From: Carnobacterium iners
GTDB lineage: Bacteria > Bacillota > Bacilli > Lactobacillales > Carnobacteriaceae
Direction: 5' to 3'
DNA: 64,000 nt
Assembly (NCBI RefSeq): GCF_900177385.1
Contig: NZ_FXBJ01000002.1
Span: 2,360,001-2,424,000 of the forward strand
The translations under genes were made by a program, and so were the position numbers. The notes under the pieces are model-generated. The model was not told the origin of the DNA, ran no database searches, and saw only the letters and a list, made by a program, of their open reading frames with translations. Positions 33,178-43,930 of this stretch are shown in pieces (positions within the stretch are counted from its first letter, which is position 1; every line of letters starts with the position of its first letter).

Positions 33178-33453
33178 TCAATCATCTATATTCATATCTT
33201 CTAACGAACTTATCGGAGACACTAACACTTCAACAGATGCGAAGTTTAAATAATTATTTGGTGTTAATCGCATGATGCATCGAATCTGCTGGTAGTGATG
33301 AGTGGAGACCATTCTTTTCCAAGAAAAAGAAATCAACTATCGCCACAAATCTTCTTGGGATAGTTGTCTATATCCTAATAAATGAAATTCTGTTGTCTTC
33401 AAATTTAGCTACGGCTCAATCTTTTCAAATAAAGAAATCGAAGAATTATTCAA
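33178..33453 (-). pseudogene. comN: Broken comN (post-transcriptional regulator family)
   Basis: A 91-codon frame from TTG 33453 (preceded by AGAGGTG) to TGA 33178 reads as a ComN-like protein, with EFHLLGYRQLSQEDLWR, then SWKR and LTPNNYLNFASVEVL, but is cut by TAG at codon 15 (33409-33411) and TAG at codon 39 (33337-33339). There is no frameshift. In Bacillus ComN is a small protein promoting comE expression and is encoded near yajC and tgt, which matches this location. The C-terminal half is well preserved, so the loss looks recent. Identification is from remembered family features and synteny. Confidence 0.8.
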
Positions 33454-33496
33454 TGTTAGCACCTCTGTCCTAGTAAAAATAATTTTAGTTTAAATC

Positions 33497-33542
33497 AAAA
33501 AAAGCAAAAGAAAAGATTAATCTCTTTTCTTTTGCTTTTTTA
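33497..33542 (-). terminator. Terminator of yajC
   Basis: Perfect 13-bp stem GCAAAAGAAAAGA/TCTTTTCTTTTGC with a 6-base loop and T runs on both strands, 12 bases after the yajC stop. Confidence 0.88.
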
Positions 33543-33553
33543 ATCGTACGTTG

Positions 33554-33877
33554 TTATCTATTTAAATCGCTATCTTCTGGTTCTGCTTCAAATGTTTCAA
33601 TTGTAGAGGCCACTGCTAAGTCTTTAATACGGGCAATTGCACGTCTTTCAAAAGTTAAAAAGATGCCTTCGCAATTTATGACAACTGTTTTATCTGTTTC
33701 ATTAAGCTCATCAATTACTCCATGCAAGCCACCGATTGTAACAATACCGTCGCCTTTTTTCATTGAAGACAACATATTTTTAGTTTTGTCTGCAGCCTTT
33801 TTTTGAGGTCTGATCATCATGAAATACATTAAGCCCATAATAGCAGCAAAAGGTAAAATACTTATAAGAAATTCCAT
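33554..33877 (-). CDS. yajC: Preprotein translocase subunit YajC
   Basis: 107 residues: one N-terminal membrane segment (about 3-19), then the family signature MIRPQKKAADKTKNMLSSMKKGD and GIVTIGGLHGVIDELNETDKTVVI. It accessorises the SecDF-YajC complex at the Sec translocon. It is downstream of tgt with no terminator between (91 bases), so it is part of that operon, as in many Firmicutes. The C-terminal tail is acidic. Confidence 0.94.
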   Translation of the reverse strand: MEFLISILPFAAIMGLMYFMMIRPQKKAADKTKNMLSSMKKGDGIVTIGGLHGVIDELNETDKTVVINCEGIFLTFERRAIARIKDLAVASTIETFEAEPEDSDLNR

Positions 33878-33968
33878 TACTTCACTCCATTCTATATTTT
33901 AAAAATTTCTCTCATTGCTAACTGTACCAAAACTTACTCGTTAGTACCACTTATTTTTTCATTAAGTT

Positions 33969-35211
<1,243 letters not shown>

Positions 35212-35240
35212 ATTCATTTTAAAAATTAAGTACATATCAT

Positions 35241-35269
35241 TTGTAAGCGTTGTCTTTCTATGGTATATT
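35241..35269 (+). promoter_or_regulatory. Sigma-A promoter of the non-coding RNA
   Basis: TTGTAA (35241-35246), a 17-base spacer and TATATT (35264-35269) on the plus strand, with predicted start near 35276. It is divergent from the tgt promoter, 30 bases away. Confidence 0.75.
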
Positions 35270-35275
35270 AAGAGT

Positions 35276-35621
35276 GTAAAGAGAGATGCAAGTATGAGTG
35301 AATGAAAGAACTTCTAAGTTGTTTAGTTTTACAGAAACAATTAATTCAATATTTGTTTTGGTTTACCAGATTCACATTTTATTAAGCAACATTTGTAAAC
35401 GATTAGTAAAGTTGTTAGTAGTAAATTTAAGAATCCGTTTTACACGTTAGAAGAATTAGCTTAGTTTAGTGTTACGAATGAAGTAAAGTAAGATGTATGT
35501 CGTTTATGAAAAGAGATTCAGTAGTTAAGTATCAATTGTTTAAAAGAATAAAAATAGTTCACTCATACCTCTCTTAAAACAAAAGAGAAGTTGGCGTCTT
35601 TTAGCCGGCTTCTCTTTTTTT
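35276..35621 (+). ncRNA. Putative structured non-coding RNA between tgt and queA
   Basis: About 340 bases transcribed against tgt and queA. It has a 17-bp-spaced promoter, no open frame longer than about ten codons with a start signal, and a strong terminator. The ends of the body pair: AAGAGAG (35279-35285) with CTCTCTT (35569-35575), then TATGAGTGAA (35293-35302) with TTCACTCATA (35558-35567), with an internal loop between. Internal helices include AGTTGTTT/AAACAATT (35317-35342) and CTTCTAA/TTAGAAG (35311 and 35447). It lacks RNase P, tmRNA and SRP hallmarks and is too long for typical 6S RNA. Family unknown to me. Confidence 0.65.
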
Positions 35622-35622
35622 A
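35581..35622. terminator. Terminator of the non-coding RNA, also facing queA
   Basis: AGAGAAGTTGGC (35584-35595) pairs with GCCGGCTTCTCT (35604-35615), 12 bp with two G-U pairs and an 8-base loop, followed by T7 on the plus strand. On the minus strand T4 follows, 30 bases after the queA stop. Confidence 0.9.
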
Positions 35623-35651
35623 TTTTTAATTCGAGTGAATAAAATCATTCA

Positions 35652-36683
35652 TTACTTTACAAACATTGCATCCCCAAAACTAAAAAAGCGATATTTTTCT
35701 TTTACCGCATGTTCATATGCTCCTAATACTTTTTCTCTACCAGCAAAAGCACTGACTAGCATAACGAGAGTAGACTTTGGTAAATGGAAATTTGTTAGAA
35801 AGGCATCGATAAGTTTAAAATCGTAACCTGGAGAAATAAAAATACTTGTCCAACCACTATCTGCTTTAATTTCACCATCAAACTTGGTTCCGATTGTTTC
35901 AAGTGTTCTAATAGAAGTCGTACCAACTGCTATAATTTTTCCTCCAGCAGTTTTCACTTCATTCAACTGATTAGCTGCCTCATCGGATAATCGATAGAAT
36001 TCAGAGTGCATCTCATGGTCTTCAATCGAATCAACGCTTACTGGCCTAAACGTACCCAAACCAACATGAAGTGTTAAGAATACAAGTTTAACCCCTTTTG
36101 CTTTAATTTCTTCTAATAACTCTTGCGTAAAATGAAGTCCAGCAGTGGGAGCTGCAGCAGATCCGTTTTCTTTCGCATAAACTGTCTGGTAACGCTCATT
36201 GTCTTCTAAGCGTTCTTTTATATATGGAGGCAGTGGCATTTCACCAAGAGATTCTAATACTTCTAGAAAAACTCCTTCGTAATAAAATTCAATAATTCGA
36301 CCACCATGATCTAACTCTTCTTTTATAACAGCTTCTAAACGACCATCACCAAATGAAATTTTCGTTCCTGTTCTTGCTCTTTTTGCAGGCTTAACTAATG
36401 TTTCCCATTGATCACCAGCAGTATTTTTTAACAATAAAACTTCTAAGTGTCCACCCGTTTCAGGTTTCACTCCATGAAGTCTAGCTGGCAATACACGTGT
36501 ATCATTCATAACTAACGCATCACCTGACTCTAGCTCATTTAAAATAGCTGGAAAGTATTCGTCTTTTATCTCACCATTTTGTTTATTTAATAACAATAGC
36601 TTTGAGCCAGAACGGTCCTCTAATGGAGTTTGTGCAATTAACTCCTCTGGTAATTCAAAATCAAAATCATTTGTCGATAACAT
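35652..36683 (-). CDS. queA: S-adenosylmethionine:tRNA ribosyltransferase-isomerase
   Basis: 343 residues; transfers the ribosyl part of SAM to preQ1-tRNA, giving epoxyqueuosine, the step after Tgt. Signatures: [26 protein letters not shown] at the N-terminus, [40 protein letters not shown] and [21 protein letters not shown]. It follows ruvB by 18 bases and probably belongs to the ruvAB-queA transcript. It is cut off from tgt by the oppositely oriented RNA. Confidence 0.97.
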   Translation of the reverse strand: MLSTNDFDFELPEELIAQTPLEDRSGSKLLLLNKQNGEIKDEYFPAILNELESGDALVMNDTRVLPARLHGVKPETGGHLEVLLLKNTAGDQWETLVKPAKRARTGTKISFGDGRLEAVIKEELDHGGRIIEFYYEGVFLEVLESLGEMPLPPYIKERLEDNERYQTVYAKENGSAAAPTAGLHFTQELLEEIKAKGVKLVFLTLHVGLGTFRPVSVDSIEDHEMHSEFYRLSDEAANQLNEVKTAGGKIIAVGTTSIRTLETIGTKFDGEIKADSGWTSIFISPGYDFKLIDAFLTNFHLPKSTLVMLVSAFAGREKVLGAYEHAVKEKYRFFSFGDAMFVK

Positions 36684-36701
36684 AACTTAACGCCCCTGTT
36701 C

Positions 36702-37709
36702 CTAATTGTTTTTAGGATAACCCAAATGGTCAAACCCTAATTGTGTAACAATTCTACCACGTGGCGTCCGTTGAATAAAGCCCATTTGCAATAAATAAGG
36801 TTCCACCATGTCTTCGATTGTTTCCATTTCTTCTCCAATATTAGCTGCGATTGTTGAAAGTCCTACTGGACCACCTTGATAAATTTCAATCATTGTTCGG
36901 ACCATTTTTTGATCAACGAAATCTAATCCCTTTTGATCGACTCTTAGCATTGTTAAAGCTTCATTTGCCACTTTTTTATCTACTACGCCATCTGATTGTA
37001 CTTGTGCATAATCTCTTACTCTTTTTAATAAACGATTCGCTACACGTGGTGTCCCTCTTGATCTTCTAGCAATTTCTAATGCACCTTCAGAATGAATCTC
37101 GGTTTGGAAAATAGCAGCGGAACGAATAACAATATCACTTAAATCTTCTATTGTGTAGTATTCCATATGCGATACAATTCCAAAACGATCACGCAAGGGG
37201 GCAGATAACATCCCTGCTCTAGTTGTTGCACCTATTAATGTAAACGGCGGTAAAGGAAAATGAACAGGATGAGCTGTTGGGCCTTGCCCAACAATAATAT
37301 CAACAAAGTAATCTTCCATTGCTGAATAAAGCATTTCTTCTACCATTCGTGGCATTCTATGGATCTCATCGATAAATAAAACATCACCCGGTTCTAATTC
37401 ATTTAATAATGCAACTAGATCTCCTGCTTTTTCGATTGCCGGACCACTTGTCGTACGAATATTGACCTCCATTTCGTTAGATATAACCATTGCCATTGTC
37501 GTTTTACCTAGTCCGGGTGGACCGTATAGTAACACGTGGTCTAATGCCTCTTCTCTACTCTTAGCAGCTGAAATATAAATACCTAATTCTAATTTTAACT
37601 TTGACTGGCCGATATATTGATTTAGATATTGAGGTCGTAGTGATTTCTCAATCGATAACTCATCTGAACTATCGCTTTCGCCTGAGATAATACGTTCTTG
37701 ATCCGACAT
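36702..37709 (-). CDS. ruvB: Holliday junction branch-migration ATPase RuvB
   Basis: 335-residue AAA+ motor. Walker [12 protein letters not shown] (about 62-72), Walker [11 protein letters not shown], sensor 1 [10 protein letters not shown], arginine finger in [10 protein letters not shown], and a C-terminal winged helix with [15 protein letters not shown] and [10 protein letters not shown]. It drives branch migration with RuvA. It lies 29 bases downstream of ruvA and is followed by queA, the common Firmicute order. Confidence 0.97.
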   Translation of the reverse strand: MSDQERIISGESDSSDELSIEKSLRPQYLNQYIGQSKLKLELGIYISAAKSREEALDHVLLYGPPGLGKTTMAMVISNEMEVNIRTTSGPAIEKAGDLVALLNELEPGDVLFIDEIHRMPRMVEEMLYSAMEDYFVDIIVGQGPTAHPVHFPLPPFTLIGATTRAGMLSAPLRDRFGIVSHMEYYTIEDLSDIVIRSAAIFQTEIHSEGALEIARRSRGTPRVANRLLKRVRDYAQVQSDGVVDKKVANEALTMLRVDQKGLDFVDQKMVRTMIEIYQGGPVGLSTIAANIGEEMETIEDMVEPYLLQMGFIQRTPRGRIVTQLGFDHLGYPKNN

Positions 37710-37738
37710 ACTTCATTCACCTCTTTTTATAAGCCCTC

Positions 37739-38353
37739 TTATTTTTTCATTAATAAACGTAGTGCTTCCCTCAAGTAAGCATCTGTTGTTTCTTTGTTCA
37801 TCTTACGAATTTCTGGTTCAACTTTTTTAATCTCTTTCGCACTGTATCCAAGAGCTGTCAGTGCTTCTATAGCTTCATTCACTGGTTTTTGGTCCTGTGA
37901 TAAACTTAATTCTTGTTGCATAACTCCATCAATCGGTACTCTAATGATTTCTAAATCATCTAGTTTTCCTTTTAAATCTAAAATGATTTGAGCAGCTGTC
38001 TTTTTACCTACTCCTGGAAATTTCATTAAATAAGAAATCTCTTCACTTTCGATAGCTTGAACCAGCCCTACATGATCATCATTTGCTAGTATTGCTAAAC
38101 CACTCTTAGGACCAATACCAGATACACTAATTAATTTTAAGTATAATTGCTTTTCATTGTAGTCTTTGAATCCGTATAAAGTAATCGCATCTTCTCTAAC
38201 AGCTTGATGCACGTAGATTATTGTTTCTTGGTTTAATTGATTGGAAAAACGAAAAGGGTTAGCTATATACAGCAAATGGCCTGTTCCATTTAATTCTAAT
38301 ACTATATACGCAGGGCCAATAAAAGTAACTATGCCCTTAAGGTATTCATACAT
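37739..38353 (-). CDS. ruvA: Holliday junction DNA helicase subunit RuvA
   Basis: 204 residues from the chosen start. It has an N-terminal OB fold (MYEYLKGIVTFIGPAYIVLEL), two helix-hairpin-helix motifs (LISVSGIGPKSGLAIL and LMKFPGVGKKTAAQII) and a C-terminal domain III (NEAIEALTALGYSAKEIKK) that contacts RuvB. I chose ATG 38353 because GGAG lies 8 bases before it and the product starts as RuvA proteins do; the frame is open six codons further to 38371. A weak LexA-like GAAC-n4-GTGC is seen upstream near 38400. Confidence 0.95.
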   Translation of the reverse strand: MYEYLKGIVTFIGPAYIVLELNGTGHLLYIANPFRFSNQLNQETIIYVHQAVREDAITLYGFKDYNEKQLYLKLISVSGIGPKSGLAILANDDHVGLVQAIESEEISYLMKFPGVGKKTAAQIILDLKGKLDDLEIIRVPIDGVMQQELSLSQDQKPVNEAIEALTALGYSAKEIKKVEPEIRKMNKETTDAYLREALRLLMKK

Positions 38354-38486
38354 TCTTTTAGCTCCATTCATTCAGATATCCAGGAAGCTTAATAAGCACA
38401 CCTGTTCCCTTTTCATTCTAACATAATTAAACATTTAAAAGAAAGTTCTAAAATCATTATCTTTTTCAACATTATTCTAATCCAAC

Positions 38487-38525
38487 AAAAAAATCCCCCA
38501 CTACAAAAATAGTGAAGGATTTTTT
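38487..38525 (-). terminator. Terminator of msrB
   Basis: AAAATCC-ACTA/TAGT-GGATTTT stem with a 3-by-3 internal loop and U-tracts on both strands, just after the msrB stop. Confidence 0.85.
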
Positions 38526-38538
38526 GAATTCAATTGTA

Positions 38539-38979
38539 TTAAGCAAATAGTCTCAAGTAAAATCCATAGCCTTCTTGTTCTAATTGTTCTTTTGGAACAA
38601 AACGCAAGGCTGCAGAATTAATACAATAACGCAAACCGCCTGCTTCTGTTGGTCCATCGTTAAAGACATGACCTAAATGTGAATCCGCTTCTTGACTGCG
38701 GACTTCCGTTCGTTTCATACCTAGTAATCTACGATCTGTTTTTTCGATTATTTCTTTAGAATCAATAGGTTTTGTAAAGGAGGGCCACCCACATCCAGCA
38801 TCGTATTTATCCGTCGAGGAAAATAAAGGTTTGCCACTAACTACGTCAACAAAAATACCATGTTCGTAAAAGGCATCGTATTCTCCAGTAAATGGACGTT
38901 CTGTTGCTTCGTTTTGAGTTACTTCATACTGTATAGGTGTTAATTTTCTTTTCAATTCTTCTTTTTTACCATCTTTCAT
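38539..38979 (-). CDS. msrB: Peptide methionine-(R)-sulfoxide reductase
   Basis: 146-residue repair enzyme for oxidised methionine in proteins. The catalytic cysteine is in [27 protein letters not shown] and [13 protein letters not shown] are typical. The two CxxC zinc pairs of some MsrBs are absent, as in many lactobacillal forms. Single gene with its own promoter (39089-39117) and terminator; no msrA is next to it. Confidence 0.96.
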   Translation of the reverse strand: MKDGKKEELKRKLTPIQYEVTQNEATERPFTGEYDAFYEHGIFVDVVSGKPLFSSTDKYDAGCGWPSFTKPIDSKEIIEKTDRRLLGMKRTEVRSQEADSHLGHVFNDGPTEAGGLRYCINSAALRFVPKEQLEQEGYGFYLRLFA

Positions 38980-39088
38980 AAATATCCTCCTATTCTAGGC
39001 TAAAAAATTTCCTAAGTGGTCTATCAATTCATCTCTGAAAATAATTTTCTTTGCTTAGCAGCAGAAATTTCTATTTATTTCTTTCTTC

Positions 39089-39117
39089 ATTTTAACTTAT
39101 ATCCAGCAATGCTTCAA
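39089..39117 (-). promoter_or_regulatory. msrB promoter
   Basis: TTGAAG (39112-39117), a 17-base spacer and TAAAAT (39089-39094) on the minus strand. Confidence 0.65.
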
Positions 39118-39198
39118 GTTATTGGATTATCTCAATGGTTCGATTTATTATTGAAAAAAATACTTAACCTCTGTTAAAATATTTACTCGGATAAGAAA

Positions 39199-39257
39199 CA
39201 ACTCCTATTTTATTTTTTGATAGATGAAAACGTAGAATAGGAGTTGCTTGTTTTTTT
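39199..39257. terminator. Hairpin 3' of mutL
   Basis: Perfect 11-bp arms CAACTCCTATT/AATAGGAGTTG with a 26-base loop. The plus strand continues CTTG-T7; the minus strand has only GTTTCTT. Confidence 0.6.
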
Positions 39258-39288
39258 AATTTTTAACGATTTTTCATTTCATCTCGTA

Positions 39289-41250
39289 TTAATGAGAGTC
39301 TTGAATTCGTTTAAACATTTTTTCCATATCATTGTTCGTAAAACGAATTAATACAGGTCGACCATGCGGACAATTATAAGGGTTTTTAGTCTTAGCTAGA
39401 TCATTTAATAATGAACGAGCTTCAGCGTCATTTAAATGATGATTAGCCTTTATTGATCCTTTACAGCTCATCATAATAGCTGTAGCTTCACGAAACTTCG
39501 CTATATTTACTGCCCCTTTTTCTAGCAACAAATCAATTAGCTCTTTGACTACTTGTTCTTCTGCTCCTTTATCAAACCAGACAGGATGACTTCTTAATAA
39601 AAAACTGTTTTGTCCAAATAGTTCTAAATGAACCCCAACATCTTCAAGGGCTTGTTGATTTTCTTTAATTTTGATGGTATCGCTATTAGGATAATCTAAG
39701 ATAATTGGAACTAAGAGCTCTTGCAAGTCCGTACTTACTTCACCAATTTTTTTACGGAAATACTCGTATTTAATTCTTTCTTGTGCCGCATGTTGGTCTA
39801 ATACATATAGCCCTTCCTCGTTTTGAGCAAACAAATAGGTTCCGTGCATTTGACCAATATATTCTAACGAAGGTAAATGAATTTCTTGAGCAGTTGATTT
39901 TTCATTGGCTTCCATCAATTTTTCAGCTGTCTGGAGATAGGATGCTTGGTGTTCAGGTGGTGAAATACTATTTAGACTAGTTTTATCATTTTTAACAAGT
40001 GAGTCTTCTGATTCATTTAAGACAAATACCTCTTCTTTTGTTATCGTTTCAAAATCTATCTTACTTGCTCCGGCCGTTTTTTGGTTGTCCTTAGATGTTA
40101 ATTTTAGTTTATTCCATACGTCATCGTAAGACAATATCTTTTCGGTTGACTGCCCTTGATTTACTAGATGATTAGAAAATGCTAACTTTGTTTGCTCAGT
40201 AGCCTCATCTATAACATTTGTTTTCTTTTTAAATGTCAAATTACCTAGTGCTTCAGGAATTAGCTGTTCTTTGCTTAAACATTGATGAATGGCAGATTCA
40301 ATTAATGCCATCAATTCTTTTTCTTTACTAATTCTTATTTCTTGTTTAGTTGGATGGACATTCACATCCATCAATAACGGATCTGCTGTAATTTCGATAA
40401 CAGCAATCGGAAAACGACCAACCATGAGTTTGGAACGATAGCCAGCGATGATTGCTTTGTTTAATAAATAGTTTTTAATGTAACGTCCATTTATAATGAT
40501 AGAAAGATAGTTTCGGCTTGCTCTTGTCATTTCTGGTAATGAGATATACCCACTAATCTGAAAATCCAAATCTTCACCTTCTATCTTTCTCATTTTTTTA
40601 GCTAGAGCAACACCGTAGATACCCGCTAACGTCTGTTTTAAATGACCATTGCCAGCAGTTCTCATCAATTGGCTCTCATCATGGACTAGCCTAAACGCGA
40701 TGCCAGGATGGCTAATCGCCATTCTATTAACAATGTCTGTGATATTAGCAAGTTCTGTTTGAATGGTTTTTACATACTTCAAACGTGCTGGTGTATTAAA
40801 AAATAAATTCTCTACTGTTATAGTCGTTCCTTTTCTGGATTGAGCAGAACGTTTCTCTATTACTTTGCCACCTCTTAAATAAATAAAAGCTCCTTCTTGA
40901 TCGCCAGTTGACGTCTCTAGTGTGACTTCAGAAACAGAAGCAATACTTGGCAAGGCTTCTCCTCTAAATCCTAATGTACGAATTCTAAATAAGTCATCTC
41001 GCGAATAAATTTTACTTGTCGCGTGTCGCTTAAAAGCATTCAATACTTCTTCTGTAGGAATTCCTTCGCCATTATCGATAAGTTTAATTTTCTTAAGTCC
41101 AGCTTCTTCAATTAAAATATCTATTTGCGTGCTTCCTGCATCAATTGCATTTTCAATTAGCTCTTTCACAACTGAAGCGGGTCGTTCAATTACTTCCCCA
41201 GCCGCTATTTGATTCGTTAGTAGTTCAGAAAGTTCTTGAATTTTTGCCAT
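39289..41250 (-). CDS. mutL: DNA mismatch repair protein MutL
   Basis: 653 residues. The N-terminal GHKL ATPase has ELIENAIDAGST, IDNGEGIPTEEV, RHATSKI and TLGFRGEALPSIASV. The variable linker covers about 330-440. The C-terminal dimerisation/endonuclease domain has the DQHAAQERIKYE motif, so it is a nicking-type MutL, plus NCPHGRP. It starts 25 bases after mutS and is presumably cotranscribed with it. Confidence 0.97.
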   Translation of the reverse strand: MAKIQELSELLTNQIAAGEVIERPASVVKELIENAIDAGSTQIDILIEEAGLKKIKLIDNGEGIPTEEVLNAFKRHATSKIYSRDDLFRIRTLGFRGEALPSIASVSEVTLETSTGDQEGAFIYLRGGKVIEKRSAQSRKGTTITVENLFFNTPARLKYVKTIQTELANITDIVNRMAISHPGIAFRLVHDESQLMRTAGNGHLKQTLAGIYGVALAKKMRKIEGEDLDFQISGYISLPEMTRASRNYLSIIINGRYIKNYLLNKAIIAGYRSKLMVGRFPIAVIEITADPLLMDVNVHPTKQEIRISKEKELMALIESAIHQCLSKEQLIPEALGNLTFKKKTNVIDEATEQTKLAFSNHLVNQGQSTEKILSYDDVWNKLKLTSKDNQKTAGASKIDFETITKEEVFVLNESEDSLVKNDKTSLNSISPPEHQASYLQTAEKLMEANEKSTAQEIHLPSLEYIGQMHGTYLFAQNEEGLYVLDQHAAQERIKYEYFRKKIGEVSTDLQELLVPIILDYPNSDTIKIKENQQALEDVGVHLELFGQNSFLLRSHPVWFDKGAEEQVVKELIDLLLEKGAVNIAKFREATAIMMSCKGSIKANHHLNDAEARSLLNDLAKTKNPYNCPHGRPVLIRFTNNDMEKMFKRIQDSH

Positions 41251-41275
41251 TATTTCTGTTCCTTTCTGTCTTTTT

Positions 41276-43885
41276 TTAGTTTAGTTGCTGTTGCAAATCG
41301 TGTAAAACATTTAAAGCTTCTAAAGGAGTCATTGCTAATAAGTTTATTTCAGCCAACGCCTTTACTATACAAATTTCCTTCTCATTTGCTAGTCCAAATA
41401 AAGAAAGTTGTTCTTCTTTTTCTGCTGTTTTATTTTTTTGAGGTACTATTTTTTTTGTTTCTTTTGTTTCTTGAACTGTTGCTTCTAACACCCATTCTTC
41501 TTTCTTTTCAAGCCGCTCTAAAATAATAGTTGCTCTGGTCAATAAGTCTACGGGTAACCCAGCTAACTTAGCAACATGTATCCCGTAACTTTTATCAGCA
41601 GCTCCTGGTAACATTTTGTGTAAAAAGATTAATTCCCCGTCTTCTTCTATTGCACCTACATGTGTATTCACTAAGCCTTTTAACTCTTGATCTAAGACCG
41701 TTAATTCATGATAATGAGTAGAAAATAGTGTTTTTCCATGTACATGATTATGAATATACTCAATAATCGCTTCTGCCAAAGCCATCCCATCAAATGTAGC
41801 CGTCCCTCTTCCAATCTCATCAAATAAAATAAGACTATGTTGAGTCGCGTGACGCAATGCTTGATTAGCTTCTATCATTTCGACCATAAATGTACTCTGG
41901 CCAGAGATTAAATCATCCGCTGCTCCAATCCGAGTGAAAATCCGGTCAAATATTGGGAGCTGTGCTGATTGTGCTGGTACAAAGCAACCCATTTGAGCCA
42001 TAATGACCGTTAAAGCTAGCTGACGCATATAGGTACTTTTCCCTGACATATTTGGTCCTGTTATCAACATTATCTCTGTTTGCCCATCCATTTCAACGCT
42101 GTTGGGCACATAAGTCTGTTGGCCTAATACTTTTTCCACGACAGGATGTCTGCCATCTTTAAGTATTAGTTCTCGACTATCATAAGTTAGTTTTGGTCTA
42201 ACGTAATGGTATTTTTCACTAATCGTAGTGAAACTTTGTAAAACATCAATAGTCGCTACTGTTTTCGCTACTAATTGAAGTCTATCAATATAATGCTTCA
42301 CTTCATCCCTGACCTTAGTAAACAAATCATATTCTAGAGCCAGTGATTTTTCTTCAGCTTCTAGGATTAATGTTTCTTTTTCTTTTAATTCAGGAGTAAT
42401 GAATCGCTCAGCATTAGCTAAGGTCTGTTTGCGTTCATATAACCCTTCAGGTAAAGAAGCAAGATTAGATTTGGTTATTTCAATATAATAACCAAATACT
42501 CGATTATAGCCAATTTTCAATGTTTTTATCCCTGTTTTTTGACGTTCTTGTGCTTCTAGTTTAGCGATCCATTGTTTGCCGTTACGCATAGCATCACGAT
42601 AGAGATCAAGTTGTTCGTCAAATCCATCTTTAATAACATTCCCATCTTTTAACGAAAGCGACGCATCTAAATGTACCGCACGTTCAATTAATTCTACGAC
42701 CTCGGGAACATGATCTAAATCTGCCATCAAATTATCCCACTCGCCTTTATTTATTAAAGCGATAATCTGTTTCAAGAGCGGAATTTGAGATAAAGACGTT
42801 TTTAGTTGAAGCAAGTCTCGCCCATTAACATTTCCGAATGCGACTCTACCAGCTAGACGTTCCAAATCGTATACTCTTGTTAGAGCTTCGTTTAAATCAG
42901 TCCGCTCAAAGAAATGATTGATTAAACTTTCTACAATATCTTGACGTTCTCTAATAGGTTGTTCTTGAATCAGGGGTCGATCAATCCATTGCTTCAGTAA
43001 CCGGCCACCCATAGCCGTTTTTGTTTCATCTAATAACCAGAGTAATGTTCCTTTTTTTTGGCCGGTTCTGATAGAAGAAACTAATTCTAAGTTGTGTTTT
43101 GAATAGTGATCCATTTTCAAAAAATGTTCTGGGATATAAACCTCTGCTTTTTGTAGATGAGATAAACTTCTTTTTTGCGTGATGGTTAAATAAGATAATA
43201 AAATTTTTATGGCTGAAAAAATTTCTTTATTCTCTACTTCAGTCGTTAAATAAGATAATGATGCATTTTCTTCGCTGCTTTGCTGCGTGGAAATCATTAC
43301 ACCTAATTTAGTTTGTAATTCTGTTTGTAACTCTACCTCTTTTGCTTCTTCAAAAACGACCTCTTTTGTCTTTAAACCACTTAATTCATTGATTACTTCT
43401 TCTACAGAAGTCAATTGGGTCGCCTTCAATTCTCCAGTACTCAAATCAGCATAGGCCACATTAAACTGATTTGTGCCTGTCACCGATAATGCAGCTAAAT
43501 AATTGTTAGATTTTGCATCCATATTTTTCGATTCTATAGCTGTTCCAGGCGTAATCAATTGAACAACTTCACGTTTGACCATCCCTTTAGCTGTTTTTGG
43601 GTCTTCTACTTGCTCGCAGATGGCTACTTTAAATCCTTTTTCAATTAATACATCAATATATCCTCTGGCTGCATGATAAGGTACTCCACACATTGGTATT
43701 GGGTTTTCTGCATTGCGATTGCGACTAGTTAATGTAACTTCTAATAGTTGAGAAGCTTTTATCGCATCTTCATTGAACATCTCATAGAAATCACCTAAGC
43801 GATAAAATAAAAACGCATCTGGGTATTGTTTTTTAATTCCTAAATATTGTACCATCATAGGTGTATGCTCTGTTTTTTGTGGCAT
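41276..43885 (-). CDS. mutS: DNA mismatch repair protein MutS
   Basis: 869-residue mismatch recognition ATPase. The N-terminal mismatch-binding domain has the Phe-x-Glu motif in [13 protein letters not shown]. The lever and clamp regions follow, and the ABC-type ATPase has [13 protein letters not shown] (Walker A), [13 protein letters not shown] (Walker B with signature) and [11 protein letters not shown]-terminal tail of about 60 residues could bind the clamp or mediate tetramers. It follows ymdB by 45 bases. Confidence 0.97.
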   Translation of the reverse strand: MPQKTEHTPMMVQYLGIKKQYPDAFLFYRLGDFYEMFNEDAIKASQLLEVTLTSRNRNAENPIPMCGVPYHAARGYIDVLIEKGFKVAICEQVEDPKTAKGMVKREVVQLITPGTAIESKNMDAKSNNYLAALSVTGTNQFNVAYADLSTGELKATQLTSVEEVINELSGLKTKEVVFEEAKEVELQTELQTKLGVMISTQQSSEENASLSYLTTEVENKEIFSAIKILLSYLTITQKRSLSHLQKAEVYIPEHFLKMDHYSKHNLELVSSIRTGQKKGTLLWLLDETKTAMGGRLLKQWIDRPLIQEQPIRERQDIVESLINHFFERTDLNEALTRVYDLERLAGRVAFGNVNGRDLLQLKTSLSQIPLLKQIIALINKGEWDNLMADLDHVPEVVELIERAVHLDASLSLKDGNVIKDGFDEQLDLYRDAMRNGKQWIAKLEAQERQKTGIKTLKIGYNRVFGYYIEITKSNLASLPEGLYERKQTLANAERFITPELKEKETLILEAEEKSLALEYDLFTKVRDEVKHYIDRLQLVAKTVATIDVLQSFTTISEKYHYVRPKLTYDSRELILKDGRHPVVEKVLGQQTYVPNSVEMDGQTEIMLITGPNMSGKSTYMRQLALTVIMAQMGCFVPAQSAQLPIFDRIFTRIGAADDLISGQSTFMVEMIEANQALRHATQHSLILFDEIGRGTATFDGMALAEAIIEYIHNHVHGKTLFSTHYHELTVLDQELKGLVNTHVGAIEEDGELIFLHKMLPGAADKSYGIHVAKLAGLPVDLLTRATIILERLEKKEEWVLEATVQETKETKKIVPQKNKTAEKEEQLSLFGLANEKEICIVKALAEINLLAMTPLEALNVLHDLQQQLN

Positions 43886-43930
43886 GCTTATTTCCTTCCT
43901 TACTTTTCTCTTTTTAATAGACCATACTTA

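Larger units (their letters stand above)
38980..39288. other. 309-base gap between mutL and msrB
   Basis: Contains the msrB promoter (39089-39117, leader about 100 bases) and the mutL 3' hairpin (39199-39257). No further gene seen. Confidence 0.6.

Noticed and set aside
33332-33368. CAACTATC/GATAGTTG inverted repeat
   Set aside because: It lies inside the comN coding sequence, has a 20-base loop and no flanking regulatory signal; most likely chance.
33401-33474. Plus-strand frame resembling the start of an IS1182-like transposase
   Set aside because: It is the antisense shadow of the comN pseudogene; the minus strand gives a better, full-length and syntenic explanation, and no terminal inverted repeats are present.
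35276-35621. Identification of the tgt-queA RNA as 6S, RNase P, tmRNA or SRP RNA
   Set aside because: Length and the lack of each family's diagnostic core sequences argue against all four; left as unknown.
38385-38410. LexA box upstream of ruvA
   Set aside because: GAAC-n4-GTGC has two mismatches in one half-site; too weak to list as a feature, although SOS control of ruvAB would be expected.
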